Shown here one piece after another: positions 32,761 to 43,200 of a DNA stretch of 45,209 nucleotides (positions are counted from its first letter, which is position 1; each line of letters begins with the position of its first letter). The notes under the pieces were generated by a model. That model searched no databases. It had not been told where the DNA came from and saw only the letters and a program-made list of their open reading frames with translations. The stretch is from positions 1 through 45,209 of the forward strand of contig JAEYNR010000004.1 of the NCBI GenBank assembly GCA_023412475.1, read 5' to 3'. Both the position numbers and the translations under genes were made by a program. This DNA comes from Fibrobacterota bacterium (GTDB lineage Bacteria; Fibrobacterota; Chitinivibrionia; Chitinivibrionales; Chitinispirillaceae).

Positions 32761-33423
32761 TTACTCTTTATCAGTGTCTTCAGAGCCGTTTTTCCCGTTC
32801 TTACCATTTTGTCCATCTTGGTCATTTTTCGTGGAAATTTCAGTGGCTACTTTTCGATCCTGCATTTCTTTATATTTTACCTCCACCCTGGTTCCTTGAG
32901 TCAGTTGATCCATATTCAATTTGGTTTTTTCATCATAATGAATAGTCTCTGATTCATCCTCTGATTGGATAACAATCGTGCTGTCATCAATGTTAAGCTC
33001 CTCTATAGTTCCAGTGAGGGTCTTTTCTCTTTGACCGTTTTGGCCGTTTGAACCATTGGAGGTGGTATTTCTAAATGATGTTCTTTTAAATGAAGTACCC
33101 TGAGCATTCTCAACTTTAACAGAGGTTAACTCCTTTCGCCCCTCTCTTTCCACATATTTTGCTTCCACTCTGCTTCCCTGACTTAACTGCTGCTCAGGAG
33201 GCATCTGGGTGGTGGTGGTGATATAAAGAGTATCGGTGGCATTATCGGTTTGCAAAATAAGCATGCTGTCAGTTGTGTTTAATTCGCTTACAATTCCAGT
33301 AACGGTTGTGGTGTCCATAGAACCATTCTGGCCATTTTGTCCATCCATTCCATTTTTATTACCGGTTGCCAAAACCAGCGCAGAACAGGTCAGGCCTATA
33401 GTTAAAACACTGCGCAGCTTCAT
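32761..33423 (-). CDS. Exported protein with two DUF5666-like beta domains and Asn-Gly linkers
   Basis: A 220-aa secreted protein. Signal peptide about 1-20 (KLRSVLTIGLTCSALVLATG). Two homologous domains of about 65 residues begin TVTGIVSELNTTDSMLILQT and TLTGTIEELNIDDSTIVIQS and both end near SRVEAKYVEREG or TRVEVKYKEMQD; they look like small OB/beta-barrel units of the DUF5666 type. The linkers and the C-terminus are low-complexity NGQNG and NGKNG runs. GGAGG stands correctly for the ATG at 33423; the upstream ATG at 33435 overlaps that site. Envelope-located, function unknown. A near-perfect sigma-54-type site lies upstream and a terminator downstream. Confidence 0.7.
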   Translation of the reverse strand: MKLRSVLTIGLTCSALVLATGNKNGMDGQNGQNGSMDTTTVTGIVSELNTTDSMLILQTDNATDTLYITTTTQMPPEQQLSQGSRVEAKYVEREGRKELTSVKVENAQGTSFKRTSFRNTTSNGSNGQNGQREKTLTGTIEELNIDDSTIVIQSEDESETIHYDEKTKLNMDQLTQGTRVEVKYKEMQDRKVATEISTKNDQDGQNGKNGKNGSEDTDKE

Positions 33424-33486
33424 ATGTACCTCCATTTGAAAAAGTTGCGTAAACTAACATGAGCTAGCGCACATTATTAACTTCAT

Positions 33487-33502
33487 TGCAATAAACATAC
33501 CA
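33487..33502 (-). promoter_or_regulatory. Sigma-54-like promoter of the NG-linker protein gene
   Basis: TGGTATG-TTTA-TTGCA on the minus strand has GG-N10-GC spacing and fits the TGGYRYR-N4-TTGCW consensus at every defined position. Start near 33476, about 53 bases before the ATG. Confidence 0.5.
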
Positions 33503-33650
33503 TCTGACTTATGTCTTCTTTCCGAATTCATCATATTCTTACACAGGTAAAGTTCCGGCTATCCCTAAGTCTTTCTCTCATAACCAATTCTCAATATAAG
33601 AAAGCTATAATTCTTTAACAGTTAATCGCTTAGGGTTAAAGAGACAGAAA

Positions 33651-33677
33651 GTGTCAGGCTAATCAAGCTTCTGACAC
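33651..33677 (-). terminator. Terminator after the helical-bundle gene
   Basis: GTGTCAG (33651-33657) and CTGACAC (33671-33677) form a 7-bp stem, followed on the minus strand by TTTCTGTCTCTTT. It ends the gene whose stop lies at 33687. Confidence 0.55.
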
Positions 33678-33686
33678 CTTCTTTCC

Positions 33687-34103
33687 TTAGGATAAAAAAT
33701 TGTCCAGAGTATCTATATATATTTTCTCATCTTCTATCTCATCTTCCAGATCCTGTACCAATTCTGGAATCTGAACAGTTTCCACCACCCCCTGAAGCTC
33801 CCTGCTTAGCAGATTCTCATTTTTTTTGAGCACCTTTACGATGTCCTCATCAGCCATTTCATCATTAACTATGCTGATCTCAGCAGACATCTCCTCTATA
33901 TAATCTGCCTCCGCAACCCCTAACTGCTTTATATACTCCTTGAGGTTCCTCATTCTTTCCAGATGTGAATCACTCATCTCAATTAACTGTTGATGCAACT
34001 CTTCATCTTGTATCAGAGCCAGTGCCCGTTCATAATTCCAGGCACAATCTTCGTACAACTTAACAAGCCCCTTCAAATTTTCTGCAATTTCCTTGTTGTT
34101 CAT
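33687..34103 (-). CDS. Helical-bundle protein, possibly ferritin-like (DUF2383 type)
   Basis: A 138-aa acidic, all-alpha protein. The first half (NYERALALIQDEELHQQL, then SDSHLERMRNLKEYIKQLG) has the Glu-His spacing and Leu pattern of a ferritin-like or DUF2383 four-helix bundle, and the second half supplies two further helices ending in EIEDEKIYIDTLDNFLS. A complete di-iron ligand set cannot be confirmed by eye. GGGAGG lies at good distance before the ATG. Soluble cytoplasmic; probably a stress-related or metal-linked small protein, but that is family guesswork. Confidence 0.6.
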   Translation of the reverse strand: MNNKEIAENLKGLVKLYEDCAWNYERALALIQDEELHQQLIEMSDSHLERMRNLKEYIKQLGVAEADYIEEMSAEISIVNDEMADEDIVKVLKKNENLLSRELQGVVETVQIPELVQDLEDEIEDEKIYIDTLDNFLS

Positions 34104-34245
34104 TTTACCTCCCTTCCTTACTATTACGATTTTATCATCAGAAAAGTCTCCTGAAGCCCGATATCCAAGTTCGTAATAAAATCAAGGAAGAAATTTAATT
34201 AGAAGAATCAAGTGGCAAGAAAAAGGGGAAATTATGAGGATTGTA

Positions 34246-34275
34246 GAAAAAGGGGGAAACTGAAAAGCTCCCCCC
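34246..34275 (-). terminator. Terminator of the giant TPR gene
   Basis: On the minus strand GGGGGGA and TTCCCCC pair across a short loop and are followed by TTTTTC, about a dozen bases after the stop codon. Confidence 0.75.
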
Positions 34276-34286
34276 ACTAATTCGGT

Positions 34287-37200
34287 CTATCTTTTTACAC
34301 TTCGAATCTCCTCCTGGATCTCTCTATTTTGTGGATCCAGTTTGCGAGCCTTTTCTAGATGTTCTGAATACCCTGCATAGTCTTTCTGCCTTTTTGACAA
34401 CCGTGCAAGTCCCAGATGAACCATCGCATTTTTCGGGTCGGCTTTCAAAGCACGGTCATAAAATGTCTGAGCCCACTGATACTTGCCCTGAAGTAAATAG
34501 ACGTTTGCTCTTTCGCACAGAGCTGGTGCATAGTTTTGATCGATGTAAAGAATTTCCTTATAGGTTTCAATAGCATCATCATACTTTTTCTGTCCGGTTT
34601 TCACCTTACCAATCATCATCAAAGCCTCAAGATTTTCCGGATCCTTTGATTTGACCTCCTGTACCAGACTTAGAGCATCATTGGGTTTTCCCAATTCAAA
34701 AAGCACTCTGGCATATTTAATCATCACATCCTTATCTCTTTTTACCGATATCAGTACCTTTAACTCATCGGCTGCTTTTTCGAACTGGTTGGTCTCCATA
34801 TACACATCAACCAGCACCATTCTCAGATCATCATCAACTTTTCCTCTGGTAATTTTGACTACCTTTTCCAGAAGATCAGCTCCCTCTTTGCGCCGTTTGG
34901 TCATTATATAACCTCTGGCCAGCAGAGTCATTATTTTAGGATCATTTTCCTTTTGTGAATTGGCGATTTCCAGAAACACCATTGCATCATCAACCATTTT
35001 TCTGGAAAGCAGGATTTCACCAATTTTTCCAATTGCATCTGCATCTTCCGGAGCAACTTCCAGATACTTTCTGTACGCATTGATCATGTTCTGATCTTTT
35101 TTCATTCTCAGATAAAGACTTCCCAGCTCAAGCCAGACCTTCGGCATAGAATCAGTAAGAGCAGGCACTTTTTCCAGATACTTGGCAGCACTTTGTTCAC
35201 CACCTTTCTGACGAGAATAATACACCCCCAGCTTCATATAGTTTCGATGATCTTTGGGAAATGCAACCAGGTTTTCATTATACATTTTTACAGCTTCAGT
35301 AGCATTTATACCCTCATATACAACCGCTCTTTTGTAAGAGGCGTCCGGATCCTTTACTCCCGGTATTTTTACATATTCATTAAGCACCTCCGCTGCTTTA
35401 ATCTTTTCACCACTAGCCTCGTAAGCTTCTGCCAGAGACTTGTAGGCCAGATCTTTTGAAGCAAAACTTCCTTTTAAGCCGCGAACCTTTTCCAGAGTAG
35501 CTATAGCAACTCTGGTGTTTTTGGTGTGAAGAGCGGAAAGTCCAAGCTCAATCAAAAACTGAGGCGAAATATCATCTTTTACCATATTGAAATACTTATA
35601 GGCATTAACATAATCTTTAGCTGCATAGTAGTTTCTTCCGACCAGTTTCGCCACAGAATAATCAGTTGGAGCCTTGTCCAAATATTTTTTATAAGCAGTC
35701 ATGGCAGCATCTGTTTTTTTCTGTTTCATATACAGATCCCCAAGCTGCTTGTATTCATCTACCGCTTTAGGATTCATGGCCAGAGCCTGCTCGTAAGTGA
35801 GTGCAGCTCCGGTGAGATCGCCCTTTTTCATCTGACAGTCTGCCAGAGATGAAAGGATCTCTGCGTTTTTGGGATCAAGCTGTGATGCCTTTTCGTACAT
35901 TTCTATTGCTTTTATATAGTTTTTTGCATCACTGTAGATCTGTCCCAACTGACTGTATATGGAGGCATCTGCTTCACCGGCATTTATGGCTCCTTGCAGT
36001 GCAGGCATTTTCTCCTGTGGTTTTCCTAATTTCAAGACCAGTTCGACATACTTTTTATGAAATCCTTTGATCTTGGGATTGTATCTGAGGGCATTCTTAT
36101 ATGCAGCAAGTGCACCCGGAAACTCTTTTTTTCCATAAAGAGCATCACCTAGATCCTTTTGAGCATCTGCGTCTGCGGGTTTAAGAGCAGAGTATTTTTT
36201 GAGATAAGCAAGCGCATCTTCTGAAGCACCTGTTTTAGTACAGATTTCATAGAGGCGTTTGAATATTGCAGCAACTTTTGGAGTTATCAGAGCAAGATCT
36301 TTATAGATAATGAGTGCTCTGGGAAAATCTTTGACTTCAAAAGCTGCTTCACCGTACATAGAAAGAAATGATGCCTTTTTTCGATCAGCACCCTTTACCA
36401 TTCCTAAGAATTTAACCGCATCCTGATAGCTTTTATCTTTAAAAGCCTGCTGTCCTACAATTAATGCCACCTTGTCATCGGATGGATTTTTCTCCAGATA
36501 TTTTTTGTAATACTTTAAAGCAGATTCGGTTTTGTTTTGCTTAAGATAGAGTTCCCCCAGGCTTTTGTATTCCTGATTGGCAGTAGGATTTATCGCCACA
36601 GCCTGTTCCAGGGTGAGGATAGCATCGTTTACAGCGCCTTTTTTGATTTGACATTCAGCCAGAGATGTCAACAGTTGAGGATTTTTGGTGTCAAGCTGAG
36701 CAGCCTTATCATACATCGCAATTGCTTTATCCAGTTGATTCTGCTTACTATAGATGTCTGCCAGCACCTTATACATTCTGGCATCAGCACCCCCCTGCTT
36801 TATTGCTCCATTGATAGCTACCACCTTCTCTGCATCAGTACCGGATTTAATCACCAGTTCTGCGTACTTCTTATAAAAGCCTTTTGCAGATGAGTCCGCT
36901 TTCAGAGCAGCCCGGTAAGCAGCAAGTGCCCCTGCTTCATCCTTCTTCTCCAGAAGCATATCCCCCAGAGTTATCTGAGCCTTTGCATCAGTCGGTTTAA
37001 GCTCTGCAAATTTTCTGAGATAGCTTAAAACCTCATCTTTTGTTCCGGCACGGCCAGCTATTTCATATAGTTTTTCGAAAACAACAGGATCATTAGGCGT
37101 AATATTGGAAAGCTGCTTAAAAAGCTGGTACGCTCTGAACTCGTCTTTTGCCTGATAGCAGGCCATTGCAAATTTCATCAGATGACCTTTATCGGAAGCA

Positions 37201-40200
37201 TCAGCACCGGTAACCATTGCCAGATATTTTACAGCTTCCTTGTGGTTATTGCTCTTGAGAGCATTCTCTCCGACCAGTCTGGCAATATTGTTATCCTGAC
37301 TCTTTTCCAGATATTTCTTATAAGCTTTTATCGCGGAGTCAGTTTTTTTCTGCTGCATATAGAGATCACCAAGAGCCTTATGTTCTTCGTTGGCCTGGGG
37401 ATTCATTGCAATTGCCTGCTCATAGGTTAAGATTGCAGCACTAAGCGCCCCGCTTTTAGCCTGTGATTGAGCAAGTTTAATCAATAAGGATCCATCCTTG
37501 GGATTGAGTTGACTGGCTTTATCATACATAGAAACAGCTTTGGAGAAATTGCCCTGCTTATAATAGATAGAGCCTAGTCTCAGATACATCTCAGCATCCG
37601 CTTCCCCGGCAGCAATCGCCGCATTAAGGACGGAAACGATCTCCGGGTCCTTTCCATTTTTCATGACCAGCCCAGCATACTTTTTGAAGAAGCCTTTTGC
37701 TGATGGATTCGCCTTTAAAACAGCCCTGTAAGCAGCCATCGCTCCGGCCTCATCCTTACGCTCAAAAAGTGCATCACCCAGTTCGCTCTGTTTTTCCACA
37801 TCTGCTGGTTTCAATGCAGTGTACTTTTTGAGGTAACTGAGAGCCTCATCCTTAGATCCCAGCTTTCCTGCAATATCATAGAGACTAAGCATAACGTCTG
37901 CATCAGATGGAGCACTCTGGGAGAGCTGCTTGAAAACCTTATTTGCTTTCTGGTAATCTTTGACCTGATAACATGCCTCACCGAATTTTTTGAGTAAAGC
38001 TGGATCGTTTGCATCCTTTCCACTAACCATTGAAAGATATTTTATAGCTTCATCATATTTTTTCGCCTCGAAAGCATACTCACCTACTTCTTTAGCCAGA
38101 TCACTGTCAGCATTTTTATCCAAATATTTCTTATAATTACTGATAGCAGATTCGCTTTTATTATCCTTTTTGTACAAATCTCCCAAAGTTTTATACTCTT
38201 TAGATGCCTTTGGATTCATGGCCACAGCCTGTTCGTAAGTCATTATGGCCTCTTTGATTTTACCACTCTTAGATTGTGATTCAGCAAGTAAAATCAGAAT
38301 CTGTATGTTTTTGGGATCCAACTGTGATGCCTTCTCGTACATCTCTACCGCTTTGGCATGATTGCCCTGCTTAGCATAAATAGAGGCGAGGCGTTCATAC
38401 ATTTTAAAATCTGCCTCTCCAATTGCAATCCCGGCATTCAAAACCGCCGCTATCTCTTGATCGTTGGAGGAAGAGTTCATGATCAATTCTGCATATTTCT
38501 TATAAAAACCGGTAGCCTTCGGATCTGCTTTCAGCACAGCTTTATAAGCTTCAATAGCACCAGCATTGTTCTTCTTTTCAAAAAGCTTATCACCCAGTGT
38601 ACGTTGCGCAGCAACATCGGCCGGTTTTAATGCCGCATATTTTTTGAGGTATATAAGGAACTCATCGTTATTACCGGTTTTTTCAGCAATTTCATAAAGA
38701 TTTTTGAAGACCTCGGCATTGTTAGGAGTTTTTTCTGCCATTTTCTTATAAATTTCATAAGCTTTGGCATCGTTCTTAACCTGACGATAAGCATCTGCAA
38801 ACATTTCCAGAAGTGAGGGGTTTGCTGCGGCAGAACCACTTACCATGCTCAGATATTTGATTACCTCACCATAATTTTTCCTGGAATAGGCAAATTCCCC
38901 AATTTCTCTGGCCAGATCATTGTCGCTGTTATTTTCCAGATACTTTTTGTAATTCTTAATTGCCGCCTCGGTCTTTTTATCTTTTTTGTATAGATCACCG
39001 AGTACCTTGTACTCCTTATTGGCCTTGGGGTTCATGGCAACAGATTGTTCATAGGTCATAATAGCAGCACTGGTACTGCCACTTTTTGCCTGAGATTCTC
39101 CCAATAAAGAGATTACCTCAATGTTTTTAGGATCTAGCTGTGAAGCTTTTTCATACAGTCCAACAGCTTTAACATGGTCTCCCTTTTTGCTATAAATGGA
39201 AGCAAGATGCTTGTACATGTTAAAATCAGCCTCTCCGGCTGAAATACCAGCATTTAGAACAGCAACTACTTCTTCATCTTTAGCATCAGAGTTCATAACC
39301 AGTTCTGCATATTTTTTGTAGAATCCCTTTGCCTTGGGATCAGTTTTCAGGACAGCCCTATAAGCAGCCAGAGCACCAGTATTATCCTTCTTTTCATAAA
39401 GGATGTCGCCTAATGCACGCTGAGCCTCCACATCAGTGGGTTTTAAAGCAGTATACTTTTTAAGGTAGACAAGAGCATCCTCTTTGGCATCCAGCTTTCC
39501 GGCAATTTCATAAAGCTTTTTGAACACATCTGCATCTGTAGTGGTCTTTAAAGCCAGTTTTTTGTAGATATCAAATGCTTTAGCTTCATCCTTATTTTGA
39601 TAATAAGCATCTGCATACATCTTCAACAGAGCCGGTTTCTCGGCTTCAGCCCCACTGACCATTCCCAGATACTTGATAGCATCAGCATATTTTTTCTGAG
39701 AATAAGCATATTCTCCAATCTCCAGTGCTAAACTGTTGTCGCTATTTTTCTCCAGGTATTTCTTATAATTTTTAATGGCTGATTCTTTTTTGTTGTCTTT
39801 TTTGTAAAGATTCCCCAGAATTTTAAATTCCTCATTAGCCTTAGGGTTCATGGCAATCGCCTGCTCATAGGTCATGATTGCAGCGCTATTGTTGCCACTT
39901 TTAGCCTGAGATTCTCCTAAAAGAGAAATCAGCTCTACATTCTTGGTATCAAGCTGAGAAGCTTTTTCATACATTTGAACAGCTTTGGCATGGTTACCCT
40001 GTTTGCTGTAAATAGAAGCCAGTCTTTGGTACATGTTAATATCGGCTTCACCGGCAGCAATACCGGCACTCAATACAGATACTAATTCTGTCTCACTACT
40101 AGAGAGCTTCATGAGCAGTTCTGCATATTTTTTATAAAACCCTTTTGCTTTAGGATCGATTTTGAGTACTTGTCTATAGGCAACCAATGCTCCAGAGCTG

Positions 40201-43200
40201 TCTTTTTTCTCATAAAGTTTATCGCCCAGAGTACGAAGCGCCTCAACATCGGTGGGTTTTAACCCGACATACTTTTTAAGGTATGAAATGTACTCATCGC
40301 TTTTTCCTGTCCTTTCGGCGATTTCGTAAAGATTTTTTACCACATCGGCATCGGAAGGCAATTTCTCATTGAGTTTTTTAAGTATCTCGTATGCTTTCTG
40401 GTCATCTTTAGTCTGGAAATATGCATCTGCAAGCATTTTAAGAAGCGCCGGCTTCTCGGCTGCAGACCCACTCACCATACTAAGGTATTTGATGACCTCA
40501 GGGTAATTCTTTTTAGAATAGGCGAATTCTCCGACCTGTTTTGCCAGATCATTCTCGCTGTTTTTCTCCAGATATTTCTTATAATTCTTGATGGCAGATT
40601 CGGTTTTTTTGTCTTTTTTATACAAGTCACCAAGAATTTTAAATTCACTGTTTGCCTGTGGATTCATGGCCACAGCCTGTTCGTAGGTCATGATTGCAGC
40701 AGATGTGTTGCCGCTTTTTGCTTGTGCCTCTGCAAGTGAGGAGATTAGACCCACATTTTTGGTGTCAAGTTGTGAAGCCTTCTCGTACATCTGGACTGCC
40801 TTCAAGTGGTTATTCTGCTTACTGTAAATATCAGCAAGGCCACGGTACATCTTAACATTCGCTTCACCGGCACTTATTCCTGCCTGAAGAGCCGCTGCCA
40901 CCTCTTCATCCTTAGCTCCTGATCCAATCAGAAGACCAGTGTATTTCTGATAGAATCCTTTTGCTTTTGGATCAGCTTTAAGAACTGCCTTGTAAGCAGC
41001 AAGTGCTCCGGAACTGTCTTTTTTCTCATATAGATTGTCACCGAGTGTGCGCTGTGCTTCGACATCGGAAGGTTTTAAAGCAGCGTATTTTTGCAGATAA
41101 GTCAGTACGTTTTCTTTTGTACCTAATTTTCCGGCAATTTCATATAACTTTTTAAAAATGTCGGCATCAGCATTTGGTTTTCCTCCCAGTTTTCTATAAA
41201 TGTCGTATGCTTTTGCCTCATCTTTATTTAGGTAATGCGCATCTGCATACATTTTGAGGAATTCCATTTTTTCGGATTCCGGCCCACTTACCATTCCTAT
41301 ATACTTGATTGCATCTGCATAATTTTTCTGAGCAAAAGCGTATTCTCCAACCTCTTTAGCAAGACCGTTATCGCTGTTTTTCTCCAGATATTTCTTGTAG
41401 TTTTTAATTGCGGATTCAGTCTTGTTATCCTTTTTATAAAGATCACCTAGTATTCTGTATTCCCGACTAGAACCGGGATTCATGGCAACGGACTGCTCAT
41501 AGGTCAGAATAGCTGCAGACACAGTCCCGGCTTTGACCTGACACTCTGCCAAAGCACTTAGTACACTGGTATTTTTAGCATCCAGTTGTGATGCCTTTTC
41601 ATAACAGGGTATTGCCTTTGCATGATTGCCAGCATCCTTGTAAAGATCCCCAAGCTGGATATAGGTATTCACATCAGCTTCACCGGCATTAACTGCTCCA
41701 TTCAAAGCAAGTATCTTTTCCTCCGCAGTTCCCTTTTTGCTCAGAAGTTCCAGATACCTTTTATATAGGCCCTTGGCTTTTGGATCAGCCTTGAAAACCG
41801 CTTTATAGGTCTGCAGTGCGCTGTCGGTATTTTTCAGATCGTAGTAAAGATTTGCCAGAACCAGAAGCATTGGAGTATCCCCTGGCTTGAGGCTGCAGTA
41901 TTTTTGCAGATTTTCGGCTGCAAGTTCCTGTTTCTTTTCTTTGAGTGCAATTTCATAGAGTGTTTTGAAAGGTTCGGGATCTTTTGGATTAACAACAGTG
42001 AGGTCCTTGAAAAGCTCCGAAGCTTTCTTTAAATCGTTGTTCTGGTAAGCAGCAGTTCCATAATGAAGTAGACAAATGGGATCTTTGGCTTTTTTGCCAG
42101 TAACCTTCTGGTAATATTTTACCGCTTCGCTATGGTTTTTCTTCTCAAATTCATATTCAGCAACCTGAAAGGCGATTGTGGGTTCAGATGCTTTTTCCAG
42201 GTATTTTTTATAGGCAGCAATAGCCTGATCCTTCTTGCCACTTTTGTTGTAAAGACCTCCCAGAAGCTTCAACTCACCAACACTGGATTGATTAAGTGAA
42301 GTGACTTGTTCGTAGGAGATAATTGCAGCATCTGTCTGGCCTGCTTTTGCCTGGCATGCTGCCAGTTCTGAGAGGATAGCAGTGTTTTTAGGATTAATCT
42401 GTAATGCTTTCTGATACAATTCACTGGCAGCAGCATAATTTTTTCTCTTAAGATGAATTTGGGCCAGATCGGTGCAGATCTTTTCATCTGCTTCACCAGC
42501 ATTAACCGCTGCAGTAAGAGCTTCAAAGATCTCCTCATCCAGTGTCTTTTTACCTTTTGGAAGAGGTTTTTTTGGAGGTGTCTGAGCCATCACCAAACCG
42601 ACATAAGTCTTATAAAAGCCCTTTATGGCAGGATCAAGCCCAAGAGCGGTCCGGTAAGAAGCCAGTGCTGCAGTTGAATCCTTCTTTTCGATAAGGAGGT
42701 TTCCCAGGTCCTTATGAGCGGCAGCATCTTTGGGCATCAGTTTGAGGAATCTTCTAAGATAATCGGTTGCATCATTTTTGTTGTTAAGCTTAAGAGAGAT
42801 AGTATAAAGGTTTTGAAAAACCGCTGCATCTCTGGGAGTTAGAGAAGCCAGTTCTTTGTAGGTTTCTAATGCTTCCTTATGATTATTAGAAGAGAGGGCG
42901 GAAGCAGCAAACCTTTGCCTGGATACCACATTTTTCTTATCCAGCTCCATAATTGTTTTATCGACTTCAGCCAGCTTTGAACTGTTTTTTGTCTGCTCAT
43001 AACAGGTGGCCAGTTGCATCCAAATCTCTTTATCGGTTTTATCAGTTTTGGAAAGCTTTTCCAGAATCTGTTGGGCAGCAGTGTAGTTTTTATTCTGAAG
43101 ATGGATTTTAGCCAAAATGAGCTGGGGCTCTCTGAGAGTAGAGTCCTTATGAAGAGCTGATTCGGCTGCATCCGCCGCAAGATCGTATTTTTTCAATTCC

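Noticed and set aside
35500..42760. Regular 816-bp spacing that could suggest a non-coding tandem array
   Set aside because: It is an uninterrupted TPR coding frame; spacing varies only by whole codons and the encoded residues are conserved.
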